64,000 bases of DNA. It comes from Gossypium raimondii. Its lineage: Eukaryota; Streptophyta; Magnoliopsida; Malvales; Malvaceae. The notes beneath the pieces were generated by a model, which searched no databases, was not told the origin of the DNA, and worked only from the letters and a program-made list of their open reading frames with translations. Shown here one piece after another: positions 1 through 12,060 of the stretch. The translations under genes and the position numbers were made by a program. The DNA is taken from assembly GCF_025698545.1 (NCBI RefSeq), contig NC_068569.1:23870001-23934000 (forward strand), written 5' to 3'. How positions within the stretch are numbered: the stretch's first letter is position 1; each line of letters opens with the position of its first letter.

Positions 1-532
1 TCACATATGAAATTTCACATCATCCCAGTTAAATTTTTAATGGTACTTTCATTAAATCTGTTAAAAAAAACAGATTAAAAAAAAGAATAAAAGTTGATGG
101 CCAAAAAAGACTCAAAAATATAATTAGGACCATTTTGACAAAATATACAAACATTAATGGCTAAATTTATCATTAAACCTTTAAAAAAACTGCATAACCA
201 ATTTCCGTGTACATCTCCAACTTTTACAATCAATTGCAAGGAAAACATGCAAAATGCAAAAGGTAGGCAAATTCAACAAAATTTTAGAATTATCATCAAC
301 TTCTTTCAAAGCCGTTGAAAGAAAAAGTTAAATGGAATTCCATTTTTCAACTTTTTTTTTTGTCGGTGTAAACAACAATTGTTACTTATTTGTACAATTA
401 GTTTTGCGTATTTTTTGTTGACATTTTTGTGTAATTTCAAGGATATTTTCGGACTTTATTATCGTTAAGGTAGTGTTTGAAAAGTTATTAGGTTATTAAA
501 TTTGAGTGTAATTACTCATAATTATTGATTAT
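1..532. other. AT-rich intergenic DNA, no gene seen
   Basis: Very AT-rich sequence with homopolymer A/T runs. I see no convincing reading frame, splice-bounded exon or RNA gene. It precedes the probable start of an LTR fragment near 533. Confidence 0.5.
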
Positions 533-1150
533 TGTGAAAGCTCAATTTCGTCCAAGCCTAAATAAAAAAACCAAACAGAAAAAAATAAGTAAAACAAAAT
601 TAATTAGAGTCCAGAGTCCACTTATAACAGATTACTGGCCCAAAATTACAAGCCCAAACGACCCAAAATTAAAAAAAAACCCTAACTGCCCAAATGGCCC
701 AAACACCTAAACTGTTTCAGACTAAACAAAAACCCTACCCTAGCTCGCATCGCACCCTAGACTGCACCGCCACCGCTCCTAGCCTCTGCCACCATCAACT
801 GCTCTTCAATCACCACCTGCAAAAAACAACAAACAACACGCAAATAACAGTAGCCAAGCAGGGATAAAAAAAAAGAAAAAGAAGAGAGATTTTAATCTAA
901 AAACGACTATAAAAGCCAAATCTTTGTAATGTTTTAGGGGGTCTTTTTTTCTGAAATAGAAATCGAAATAAAAAAAACACAAACAAAGCAATCAAAATAC
1001 AAAATCGAAAAAAAACTTCAAAAGTAATCTTTTTTTATTTTTCTTTTTTTGTATCTGTTATTATATATATAAATAAAATTAAAAAAACTCACTTGGTGTT
1101 CGTTTTCTGCCGTTGTTCTTTGCATTTTTGGAGATTTTTTGGCTAGTTTC
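533..1150 (+). mobile_element. LTR fragment (same type as the solo LTR at 26963)
   Basis: Starts with TGTGAAAGCTC and is rich in repeated 'GCCCAAA' words and 'AACCCTA'. It has a TATA-like CTATAAAAGCC near 910, which parallels GGCTATAAAAAGCC near 27223 in the solo LTR at 26963-28998. I infer a 5' part of a related LTR, interrupted near 1150 by a second LTR type. No TSD can be assigned. Boundaries are approximate. Confidence 0.4.
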
Positions 1151-3324
1151 TAAAAAACGACCCTAGATTTGGCTTAAGGAGCCAAAATGATCAAAAATGA
1201 GGTTTCTTTTGTATATGTGAATTGTATATATGCCATATGTATGAAATTGATCACATATCCGATAATGCCCAATAAATAATAAGTTCCATTTGGATAAATG
1301 AGATTCGATGGATACAGGGTTCCCGAATTGGTTATGGTCCTCCATATGTTGTGGTCCTCCATATGTTGTGGACACACCATAGCTTGAAAGAGTGTCATGT
1401 TATTAGCTCTTATGAGCATCCCGATATATGACTCTCTTGAGCTTCCCGTTATATGGTTCTTGCGAGCTTCCCATTAATAGCTCTTCGGAGCATCCTGATT
1501 GGTTGTGATCCTGCATGTGTTGTGGACACACCACAGCTCTTATGAGCATCCCAATATATGGCTCTCCGGAGCTTCCCGATATAGCTCTCTTGAACTGCCC
1601 GATATATGGCTATCTGGAGCTTCCTAATTAATGGCTCTTCGGAGCTACCCATTATTGCCTCGCATGAGCTTCCCGATTATGGCTTTTATGAGCTTCCCAT
1701 TATACAACCCAGATAAGCTTCCCGTTACATGGCACACATGAGCTTCATGTTATATGGCTCGAGAGAGGGCTTTCTGATTAAGTGCTCACCCGAATATGAA
1801 TTGACGGATTTTAGATTCGTACACTTCATGTGTACTACCCTTGTATCCATCGATATTTTTAATTATTCAACGGGTAAAGTTCTGATGTGAGATGATATGA
1901 ATTCAAGATGAATTACTATGATAAATACTTGAAATACAAAGATATGATATGTACATGTTCATGGACACTTGAAGTGATAAATACATGTATGTGGAAATTG
2001 AATATTGATGAGCTCATTCATGTTTCTTGGTATTTATGTGAATTACTTGACTAACATGCTTGATGAGGATATGTGCTAGGCAATTGACCAAATTGGTTTC
2101 AACATGTTTATTTGGTTACCTTAAATGTGAATTTAATTGGTAAGTTAAATTCCTGTTATACGAACTTACTAAGGTTTAAAACTTACTCTGTTTTTATTTC
2201 CCCAGTTTAATAGTAATTCAGAAGCTCAATTTGGTTGGAAGCTGGTTGGAGCAACATCACACTATCCCTCGGCTCATTTCGGTATAATTCGTAAATTACT
2301 TTTGGTTATAATGGCATGTAGAGATTGAATTGGGCCATTAATGGTATGTATGGGATTTGGTTGTAACTAACCTTTAGAATGGCTTGTGATAGATATGTTT
2401 TGAAAAGTATATAAGAGTTTAGACATAGTTGATATGTGTTTGAAATGGATGAGTGGTGGAAATCATATGGATAAATTGATAAATGGATGAAATGGCATAT
2501 TTAGTACAAAGATGTTTTTATATGTATTAGATTAACTTGATAAAAATGAAAACTTGGTCATATGTGTTAACATGTCATATTTGATACTTGATATTGGCTT
2601 GATTTGGATGTATTGTATTGACTTGAGAATATGTTTAAGTGTTTATATAGGTGGAAAACAAATTTGGGTAAGAAATATGGCTTGAAAATAGCCCTATTTC
2701 GTCCACAGAGGCAGAGACACGAGCGTGTGTCTCAACCGCGTGTGACACACGGCCTAGAACATAGGCGTGTGTTTTGGCCGTGTGTTCCCTGCATCTTAAA
2801 AATTTCAAAACAGAATGCTCAAAGTTGATCACACAACCTGGCATACGGGTGTATGGCTTGGCCGTGTGACCCCTGAACCTATTTAATGAAAATTATTATG
2901 TTCACACGGCCTAGCACACGAGCGTGTGACTTGGCCGTGTGACCTAAGTCAGAGAGTTACACAAGTATGAACACTGGTTGGGACATGGCCATGTGCCTTA
3001 CTTCGAATGCCCACACGGCTTGAGACATGGACGTGTCTCTTGGCTGTGTGAACCATACCGCCTGACCACACGGGCGTGTGCCCTCTGCACCTTGATAAAA
3101 TTTTGAGATTTTACGAAAAATTCTCTGAGTTCCCAATTTAGTCCTGACTTGATTCGAAGGTGTATTTTGAGCCTCGATGGCTCATATAAGGGACAATATG
3201 ATTGATTTATGATTGATTTCTGATATGAATGTGAAATGATATAAAATGTCTGTATTTGATCTGTAAATTCTGGTAATACTCTGTAACCTTATTTCAGCGA
3301 TTGATATGGGTTAGAAGTGTTACA
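1151..3324 (+). mobile_element. Ty3/gypsy-type LTR, cotton style, plus orientation
   Basis: Ends with GTGTTACA at 3324, the typical 3' end of plant gypsy LTRs that open with TGTAAC. Positions 1380-1770 hold a degenerate tandem array built on words such as GAGCTTCCCG and TATATGGCTC. Positions 2695-3080 hold a dense cluster of CACACGG / CGTGTG half-palindromes, seen again in minus orientation at 10880-11220. The left end is not clear; it may start inside or before the LTR fragment at 533. No internal retrotransposon genes follow, so this is a solo or truncated LTR. Confidence 0.55.
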
Positions 3325-4342
3325 GGAAAAGTCTTGAAAATCGAAGGATTGGCAGTGAAATATACCATGGAAATTTCAAAGACCTCAAAGGGGTAAATTC
3401 TTTACATGGCTCGTTCTTAAATAAAAGCTGATGACTGACGTGGAGCTTGTTAAGCAGGGAACATGGTATAATAGCTTGTGTGGTATATGTGGTTATCATT
3501 CTGAAGATATTTTGCATGTTTTCCGAGAGCGTCTGATAGCTAAAAAAATTTAGAGGCAAGTTATCCTGATGAAACCAATGAGAGCTTTTTTACAAGAGAC
3601 CTTCTTCAATGGTTAAAGTCTAATTTGCAGAGCCTTACGAAACTAGTCGTCGGTAAGGTAAATTGGTTATGTTTATCTGGTTTATTAACCTGGCGAATTT
3701 GGAAGAATCAGAACCTTTTTCTTTTTCAGGGCGTCTCCTGGAACACATGTGAGGTTATTAAGATTTCACATATATGGGCAAAACAGTTTGTTTCTTTTCC
3801 CAGAAAGGACGTATCTAGACAGAAGAAACAAATTTCAATAGCCGAGATGTCGAGAAGTTGGATCAATCTCTGCATTGATGTGGCAGTCCAGATAGTTTCA
3901 GGTGGTGCTGCAACGGGGGGAGTCATAAGGAATGGAAATGGGAGTGGATTATGGGATATAATAGATATTTGGGCAAATGCTCAGTCTTTGACGCTGAACT
4001 GTAGGATATTCTTGACAGTTTAGCTCTCATTCAAAACAGGTGCTATGATGGTGTGCTAATACAAATAGATAGCTTGGAGGTGGTTAAGGCCATTCAAGAT
4101 TCGTTTTTGTCAAGTTCGAACTCTGCCCTCATTAGAGGTATTCATCATCTGCTGTTGAATGCAAACTCGTGGGGTATTCAACATTTTCCAAGGGATTGCA
4201 ATAAAACTGCTGGCTGCTTGGCCAAGATAGCCATTGATACAAACCAAAAATTGAAGATTTTTTATGAGATTTTGAGAGAGGTGCTCGCACTTTCTCTTAT
4301 AACTCAAACAAGTGGCAACTCTATTCAAAGAATTATTATGTA
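3325..4342 (+). pseudogene. LINE 3' end relic: zinc-binding RT tail plus RNase H-like domain
   Basis: Immediately after the LTR end, broken frames read like the zinc-binding region that follows plant LINE reverse transcriptases: a Trp-Leu segment, then Cys-Gly-Ile-Cys-Gly and His-Ser-Glu-Asp-Ile-Leu-His-Val (about 3394-3530). The longer frames 3625-4023 and 4053-4342 match the pattern of the RNase H-like (RVT_3) domain: 'WRIWKNQN' upstream, 'GGVIRNGNG', 'IDSLEVVKAI' and 'FPRDCNKTA'. Several stops and at least two frame changes separate them. The reverse transcriptase body is missing, probably cut off by the LTR insertion at its left edge. Such domains also occur in single-copy 'putative ribonuclease H' annotations, which are usually LINE tails. 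Confidence 0.7.
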
Positions 4343-4919
4343 ATTAAAGTATTTTATCTGTGTTACTTTAACAAAAGAATATATGTGTTATTGTTTAATT
4401 TCAAATGTTTTAACATTTATTATTATAGTACGAGGATAGCATAGATATACTTCGATAAGAGCTTTTACATATTTTAATAATTAAACTATTAAGCTTATCA
4501 ATTTATAAATATAATTATTATTATCATATGAGTAAAGTTTCGAATCGATTCAACATTTTTTTAATTGTTTTTATTGATAAATATTGAATTTTATATCAAA
4601 TAATAAACATTTTTAATTTATTAAAACTCAAATGTGCATAATATAAATATTAATATATTAATATATAAAAAAAAAAGAACTCTCACTTTATCGAGGATGG
4701 AGCCCTATTTATTAATTTGTGTGATTTTCTACGCCGACCTCACAGAAAGCTTGTTCCATTCCACACTCCACCGGTTTATACACAAACCATCTTAACCACC
4801 GACTCAGCAATCATGTGGACCCTTTCCACCTACCTATCAATCACAGCCGTTCATTTATTCCATATCAAACCTTTTCCATCACCCGCTTAAAGTAACACAC
4901 AAATAAAACATAAATACTT
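4343..4919. other. AT-rich intergenic DNA upstream of the 5068 gene
   Basis: No gene seen up to about 4700. From about 4720 the base composition becomes more balanced and CT-rich, as expected for the proximal promoter of the gene that follows. Confidence 0.4.
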
Positions 4920-4930
4920 CTATATAATAA
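4920..4930 (+). promoter_or_regulatory. Probable TATA box of the 5068 gene
   Basis: CTATATAATAA lies about 145 bases before the predicted start codon, with a C/A-rich leader following. This fits a TATA box with transcription starting near 4950. Confidence 0.45.
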
Positions 4931-4974
4931 ATAAATAGCACACAGCAGTCAAACCTCCTCAATATCCTTCACCC

Positions 4975-5025
4975 ATGATGAAACCTCTAGGAAACCTCAC
5001 CCAAACCCAAGTTTTGGTTCCATAA
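4975..5025 (+). CDS. Upstream ORF (16 codons) in the leader of the 5068 gene
   Basis: Two adjacent ATG codons (4975 and 4978) open a 16-codon frame that stops at 5023-5025, 42 bases before the main start. If transcription starts at the TATA-predicted site, ribosomes would meet it first, so it could lower translation of the main frame. Its presence is seen directly; any regulatory role is an inference. Confidence 0.35.
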   Translation: MMKPLGNLTQTQVLVP

Positions 5026-5067
5026 ATACATAGTTTAGGCATCATTGCCAAGAAGACCCTAAGAAAA

Positions 5068-5544
5068 ATGAAGTTATTAAGAAGATCATCATCAAAGGGT
5101 GGGCGATCCAAGCCCAATGAAGGTTGCAAAAGACACCCAAAGCATCGCCAATCTCCGGGGGTTTGTTCACTTTGTTTAGTCGACAAACTCTCTAAGTTAC
5201 CATCACCACCTCATTGCACTTCCACTATTCGTACTGCTACTAAACTTGCAGATTCCAATTGTTCTCCATCATCATCATCTTCTTCTTTGTCATCTCCCTG
5301 TTCGTCAGCTTCAGATTCAGCTTTATATTCTTCTTCTTCATCTCCCATGCATCGTTATCGTTTTGGTAAAGATCGGGGTGCGGGCTCTTCGTTTTCTTTG
5401 TTATGGTTCAGTGGGAAGAATTTACTCACTAAAAGCAGATCAGTAGCTTTTGTTTCGAGAATCGAAAACAATGGTTATGATGATAAGAAGAAGAAGAAGA
5501 AGAAGAAGATCAATGGTGGGTTCTTGTCAAAGTTGATACATTAA
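5068..5544 (+). CDS. Small Ser-rich plant protein with a Cys/His motif, 158 aa, single exon
   Basis: Intact single-exon frame. Residues about 1-17 are basic. Residues about 20-44 contain a Cys-x-x-His-Pro...Gly-Val-Cys-x-x-Cys-Leu pattern followed by 'DKLSKL'. This resembles the N-terminal motif of OCTOPUS/DUF740-type membrane-associated plant proteins, but the protein is far shorter and lacks the rest of that family. The middle (about 68-92) is a run of serines. Residues about 140-147 are poly-lysine encoded by an AAG microsatellite, and the C-terminus is hydrophobic. The start was chosen as the first in-frame ATG after a TATA box and a CT-rich leader. The function is unknown; a small peripheral membrane or zinc-binding adaptor is possible. 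The intact frame in balanced-composition DNA amid AT-rich flanks supports a real gene. Confidence 0.7.
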   Translation: MKLLRRSSSKGGRSKPNEGCKRHPKHRQSPGVCSLCLVDKLSKLPSPPHCTSTIRTATKLADSNCSPSSSSSSLSSPCSSASDSALYSSSSSPMHRYRFGKDRGAGSSFSLLWFSGKNLLTKSRSVAFVSRIENNGYDDKKKKKKKKINGGFLSKLIH

Positions 5545-6780
5545 TGGTGGTGGGTTTTTTTATTTGTTTTCATGCACCAGTTTTCTTGATAAATTACAGT
5601 AGTAAGAAGAGATTATATTAAAGCAGAAGATCAATTACAATATATTAGATATAGTTTTGCATATATTGATTCTCGTATTTTGATTCATCTTAGCATATTA
5701 TATGTAAGGTATTCTACTTTCCCAAACATTTATTTCACTAATGTTTTATTATCCCCATTTGTTGTTCTTTTCATGTGAAGGAAAACGTTGTTTTATTCTA
5801 TAGGTTTCGAGTTTTTGTTTTAAGTTTTCTCTATACGTATCAGCTTTAAAATTCGTGACTAGCATATATCTCTTAATTAACTTATAAAATACGAAAGTTA
5901 GATAATATTATAGTATCTTGCATGTCTAGTTGAAAATTAGGAAAGAATCTGAAATATTTGATATGAAACATAAATATATATATATATACATATGGAAAAA
6001 ACCTTATAAAAATCAAAGAACATAAATACAGGCAAGGAATTTCATGGGGTTCGCTAAAATTCAAAAGAAGGAATGCAGCATGGTTTGACGTAATGGAACA
6101 GGGCCTACAAAGTAAATATAAAAATCAAATAAAATAGGAAAGCCTATATTGACAGCTTGGTAAAATTAATACCACATGCATGTCTCCAGCTTCTTAGCAA
6201 CTTCCTCCATATGATGATCATCAGCCAGTTCAACCTTTTTGAATCTGCCTCTCTCTCTACAAAATTATTAACAGCTGGCCATAAACCCTAAAAATTCAGA
6301 TCAAATACATGTAAATTCAACATTTTTATTTAAAATGAGTAACTCAACTCATAGATAGAATATATTTCTACTAATAAAACAAAGAAGAAGAAGAAGAAGA
6401 AGAAGATGCCAAAGATAGATTAGCTAATGTTATCTTAACTGACCATAGAATTTAAAATTAGCTTAAACTAATATCTTGGAACCAAACTTTTATTCTATTA
6501 ACCTACCACTCTACACTATGGAAGGCATAACATGACACCTGTTCATTGCCTTTTTCTTCTTTTAGCATAATAAGGTGGTAGTTAATTTTGAGTGTTTAAT
6601 TTTAATTTATATAAAAATAGTTTTAGATTTAATTTTTATTTTGACTTGACATTTCAATTTTTATAATGTCAATTAACATAGATATTTTATTATGATAAAA
6701 ATGTTGATGTGAATTCTTAAAATTGTTAACATACAATTAATAACTATACCTAAATTTTTATATTTGAAAAGTAAAGATAT
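5545..6780. other. 3' flank and intergenic DNA, microsatellites only
   Basis: AT-rich. It contains an AT run near 5970-5990 and an AAG/GAA microsatellite near 6385-6405. No gene is visible. Confidence 0.5.
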
Positions 6781-6824
6781 TAAATTCTTGAAAATTAAAA
6801 TGTGAAAATTAAAATATTTGTGGT

Positions 6825-7360
6825 TAGATATTGTTGGAGATCGACCTGTATAAATAACGAAATAGAAAAGCAGAGAAGATTGATTACAAAAATCTTACGT
6901 GAAAAACCCTTAGGAGAGGATAAAAAATCACGGTCAAATGAAGGCTTCGGCTTTTCACTCAACAAGCAAACGAATGAGAGTACAAGATGGAGAAAACAAC
7001 CCAAAAAAAGCAAAACCCAAACCCAAATACAAAACTCTCACAAAAACTCTTCATCAAATCTCATATAAGAGATATTCTATAAACTCTCTAAAACAGGGTT
7101 ACAAAACCCTTTACATAGGCTAATATTAAAGTCCTAAAATGACTAAAATATTTCTAGAGTAAACAGGGTGTAACTGGGAAAAAGAAATCCTATTGAACTG
7201 TCAAAACGCGACTACATAAGTTGGGAAAACGTCGTGACGTTTATGCTCTCCTCGTCACGGCATTGATGCCATGTTCAACTTGGGGTTTCATCACGTCGGG
7301 TCTGTTTTGGGCCTTCTTCAATTGCTCGTCGATCGTCTTTTTAATAGTTTACAAAAAATT
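6825..7360. mobile_element. Possible copia-type LTR remnant
   Basis: A block starting TGTTGGAGATCG with distinctly higher GC near 7200-7320 than its surroundings. The TGTTGGAG start and a leader-like region recall copia LTRs. I cannot define the 3' end, and no coding region of a retrotransposon is adjacent. Weak call. Confidence 0.25.
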
Positions 7361-8229
7361 CGATAAATATTGTGAGACACACTCCAAAGACAAAAAAAAG
7401 TGTGTGAAAACTAAAATGTTTGTGATTACAAAGTAGTAAAGTTTAATTTAAAAAAATTCAAACAAGCCGAACAATTTCAATTATTGACGGAACCGAGCTT
7501 GGACCGCAAAATATAAATTCCAGCTTGAGTCTAGAATTACAATGAATATGATTTTTAAATGGAACCAAATTTTGCAAAACCATATTATTGGGAAAATGGT
7601 GATAAGTAAACACATCGGGAAGGTTACGTAAGATATTAAATTCATAATTTGTGACAGATTCATTTCATCATGTGATCATCAGAGGTGACACCAAAGCATC
7701 AGAATTTTGAACTCCATGGACCATGGTTTTGATCGTTGCAAATCACTGTCTTTCCTTGGTTGTTGTCTGGTTTTTCTTTTTTTCTTGTTTTTTTCTCTGA
7801 AGTATCTGAACAATAATAGATTGGAATGGAAATGAATTTCATATACATGATGGTTACGTTTTAATTTAATCATCGAATTAAAGCTTTTTTAATTAAGCCA
7901 GATTTTTAATATTTTTTAAATATTATAGAAAAGTATGGTGAAAAATTATAATTTATTAATTTTAAGTGTTCGTATTATTGTCAAAATTGAAATTAAAAGT
8001 TAAAACGTTTATTTTAGACGTTACCTTTGAAAAAGTAATAACTCCATATAATAACAATTATACAAACAATACTTTAAGTTAGTTAATTGAAATAATATTT
8101 TAAGTAATTTAAATTAAATATATAAGTCATATATTAGATATTAATAATATAATAACAATTACTATTACTTTGATAATAACAATTAATATTACAAATATAA
8201 TACAATATAGTGTATCTAAGTTGAAATGA
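7361..8229. other. Intergenic DNA, no gene seen
   Basis: AT-rich. Short frames have no recognisable similarity or splice structure. Confidence 0.4.
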
Positions 8230-9210
8230 ATTCATTAAACTACAAGCAACGGCATCCCTTATAGCTTCCATTTCAAAACCATATGAATTGTCAAATTTAC
8301 TGTCAGCACCGCTTTCTCCATCATGTATATCTTCTAGCTCAGTAACGTTTTCATATGTTCTATCATTAGTTTCAAATTCCATAAAACCCACTTCATCTAA
8401 ATTTTCATGTTTTTGGATAAAATTGTTATCCTCATTGTAGCAACAATAATCAACCTTTGTTTTTTAAAACTATAACTTGGCATAATATCCCTTAAAATGG
8501 TCCATTTTTTTGAAGTACACCAAAAGTTCTCTCAATCACTACCAAATAATGAATACAAAAATCAGGTAAACGATACTACTCTCCTCCATAGGTCTAAGGA
8601 ACCCTTTCATTTGGGGATATCCAGAATCATCAACATAATATTTTCATACATGTCATAAGATGATAACCATTCAATTAAAGAACTTATACTTTTTATAAAT
8701 GAATGAATGAAATAATTTACCATTCAGTGGGTGTGGATTTTGAGTTTTGGATCTCAAATTGCATCAAGAAATATTCTAGTGTCATGTGTTGATATTTTCC
8801 ATCTAGCCACTACAAATGCAAAGCACGTATTAAAATCACATACAACCATAACATTTTGAGTTGGGACACATTTTCTTTCGATGTAAGGAATTTGTTCATT
8901 TGGTGGAAGAATTGCCACAACATACGTACCATCAATTGCACCTATACAATCCTAAATAAATAATCATATTTAGTACACAGGTGTATTCAATAATAATAAG
9001 TATATTAAAATAAAATATGATACTTTGAATATGTTACCTTAAAATGCAACTTGTATCTTGAATCATTACATATTTGTTCAGGTATTGTACTAAAAGTTTA
9101 ATCATTTGGTGCAATTATTATCAACAGTCAACTTTCAAACTTTATCAACAATTGTGAAGTACTGACTTATAGTTGATCTAGATCTTTGAAATCTCTCTAT
9201 TCCTTGAACT
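8230..9210 (-). pseudogene. PIF/Harbinger transposase relic (DDE_Tnp_4 type)
   Basis: Read on the minus strand, broken frames follow the order of a Harbinger transposase. First comes a helix-turn-helix-like segment, 'ERFQRS..TIS.YF' (about 9165-9205). Next is 'DCIGAIDGTYV' with the first catalytic Asp (about 8925-8955). Then 'CDFNTCFAFVVARW', 'DDSGYP' with a probable second Asp (about 8610-8625), and 'VIERTFGVLQK' with the catalytic Glu (about 8525-8555). The last part is an acidic tail ending 'AIRDAVACSLMN' (about 8240-8390). Introns plus several stops and frameshifts are present, so it cannot encode an active enzyme. It abuts the LTR-element fragment at 9211. Confidence 0.75.
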
Positions 9211-9710
9211 AACTCTCTATTCCTTTCTAAACTAGCCTCGAAGACTTTTTCTAACACCTCACTCACCATCCGAGTTAATGCCTCGGTACCAACCTCTGGG
9301 TTATCGCTACCCGAAACTGGCGGAACCGCATTGACTTTTGACTCCTGAACAAATACATGTCCCAGAGAAGCAAACGACTCTTCGAGAGTCTCACCAGATT
9401 GACCCTCATGATCTTGCTTACAATCAGAATCCAGATCGGTCTTGTGACTAACTTAAAGTATTTACGTTTTCAGAAAACAAACACAAAATAAATATAAAAA
9501 TCTACATTTCTAATCTTACAGTTTTGAATTTCCACCCTAGACCAGCATCAGAGTCTCAGACATTTTATCTCCTTAAAATAAGTAAAACACATATCATTTC
9601 AAAATACTGTGGTACGGTTTATCAAAACTTTAAAAAAAAAACAAATACGTGTGCACACGGATACGTAAAAACACAGGCCGAGTTTTTGCAAATCTGACTC
9701 TACCACTAAA
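9211..9710 (-). pseudogene. Leader and gag-like fragment of a truncated LTR retrotransposon
   Basis: Directly inside the LTR (minus orientation) lies TGGTAGAGTCAG, similar to the plant initiator-tRNA-Met primer binding site TGGTATCAGAGC but altered. Further in, an acidic frame of about 80 codons (about 9210-9445) contains 'ALTRMVSEVLEKVFEASLERN', which I read as a gag-like N-terminus. The rest of the element is absent; Harbinger sequence follows without a stop codon between them. Confidence 0.5.
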
Positions 9711-12060
9711 TGTAACGATCTAAAACCTGACCTAGAAGTTTAGACCAAATCCCAGAGGTTACATTAATCACCAAAGTGATCTGAAACAATTTTACAAACG
9801 AGTTATTAAAATCTTATACGAACACAGTTATTAAAATCGAACTAAACTGTTTAACCTTTTTAGGATTCAAAACAGAGAATTCAAGTCACGTCGAAAGCGT
9901 TCGGAAGTAAAGTTTTGAGTTTCTAAAATTCAAAACAAAACTATTTACGAAAATCTAAAATTTGATTATACCACAATCTTTATAGATGTTTACAGTCCTA
10001 AACAATTCACAATTTAAAAAGTCTGAAAAGTCATTTTATTAGTCAGTGTAAAACACATCACTCCGAGACCTCCGGCATACCAAGTCCAACTACAAAAAAT
10101 GAAGGTACCCACAAAGGAATAAACTAAGGGAGGTGAGCTACACGGGCTCAATGTGAGTTCGAAAATGACAGGAAAACAAACACCAAAGTGTCACAATAAA
10201 AAAAAATATCAATGGCAATCCGATATACGAATAGTCTACACAAACATATCAGTACTGAAACACCTCGATCTATAAATAGCTAGTCTTGCAATTAGATAAA
10301 TAGACAGAATGCAGAATGAATGCAACAAGTAATACGTAGGACCTTGAAACACACCACCGTCTCCCAATCACACTCCAAAAGAGCTGTTTAAGCTCATCCA
10401 ACCAAACACACCACATAGGACCTTGAAAGGCCCATCCAGCCCTATACACCATGTATGTGGACTAAGCCACTCAGATAATAATACGTAGCAAGGCTGGCGT
10501 ATATGCAGTACAGTGCATTCCGATAAATCGTTGTACTAATAAGTTGCAGTTAAACTACCAGATCAAAATCAGTCTTCCTTCTCTTTACAACCCAACCCGA
10601 AAAGATTAATGCAAATGCAAAATGCACACCATTCGTAGACAAACTTACAAAAATAGAATATGAAGTCAGAAATGCACACATTCAAACGCCCAAAATCAAA
10701 ATAAGATATAACATAACATCAATTAACACTCAATCGAATTGCTTAATTAGAGCTATGATTGCGAATAACGCACAAGTCTAGGCTGAAAAAAAGTTCCGAC
10801 CACCCTTACTAAGACCTAGCCAAGGGTCAAAACACATAGAATCATAATCAGAACAAAAATAGACACAATAAAAAAATTGGCGAAATAGGGCTACACGGTC
10901 GTGTGGAAGTGCCAAGGCCGTGTGGGGGGTCTAAACACCCATGTGAAGGCCACACATGCCCATGTGGAGGGGACACACGCCCGTGTGAGTAGCCCGTATA
11001 ACTCACTATCTAAAAGTGCTAAAATTAAATACAGAGTAGACACGGCCGTGTGAAAATCTCACACGCCCATTGAAAATCGACAAAATCTTCATATCGTACC
11101 CACACGGATGTGTGGCACCAAAAGTCACCCTAAAACCTTAATTCTCAATTTCACACGATCGTATGGGTCTCCTGTGTGTGGCACATGCCCGTATGGCCAC
11201 CCGTGTGGTCACGAAACCACGCCAAAACAGGCTAAAAATCATGGTTTTGACATCAAAACGGCCCCCAACTAATGGTGACTCAAAACTATACCAGAATTTA
11301 TAGAATAGCATGCAATCCAATACCCAAAATCAACAGTTTCAGGAACATACAAGAAGTTTTCGAATTCCATAGAATCCAACAGCAATTCGATACTGAAATT
11401 GAACAGTTTCAGAACATGTACCTTAGAATGCGATAACAAGCACCGAGATCTGCTCGATTTGCTCCACCAAACCATTCGAAAACCTCAATTATACACACAA
11501 CTAAACTATTAGAATTCAATCCAACAACGTAAACGAAATCAAAGCAATTCTTCCTTTAATTCCAAAGATAAAACTTACCCAATTTCGCACCCAATCAAAC
11601 GTAGCACACAAGGACAATCAGCCAACAACTTCGATACTAAAACCCAGAATTTGTTTGGAGAACAAAAATACGGCGGTAATTAATTCGCCAACAATGAAAG
11701 AGAGAAAGGTAGAAGAACCAAAAAGAATAGCAAGAATGTGGAAAAAGAGAGGAAACTAAAAAAAATAGGGAAAGAAAACATGCAAAAGAATTTTAGAAAC
11801 AACTTCATTTTTTTCCAAAAATAAAATTACAATAAAATGAATAACATAAATAAATAAATATATATATAACTTAAAAAACAAAATTCATTCCTTAAACACA
11901 CATGAGGATTTGAACCCAAAACCCAAAGGTAAACTAACATACATCCAACCACTAAACCAGCAAGCTCATTCTAATTTTAAAATGTGAAAATTCAACAACC
12001 TACTCACTGACCCTAAACACAAATCTCAAAACTTCTAACCCTAAATTTTGGGATGTTACA
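9711..12060 (-). mobile_element. Gypsy-type LTR (5' LTR of a truncated element), about 2.35 kb
   Basis: Bounded by TGTAACATCCC (minus strand, at 12060) and ..CGTTACA (at 9711), the expected TG..CA ends. It contains a cluster of ACGGCCGTGTG-type palindromes at 10880-11220 like those in the LTR at 1151-3324. Inside the LTR lies the primer-site-like motif at 9690-9705, so this is the 5' LTR. No 3' LTR is found to the left. A remnant of the same LTR end recurs near 58637. A tRNA-like segment lies within it at about 11905-11990. Confidence 0.75.
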
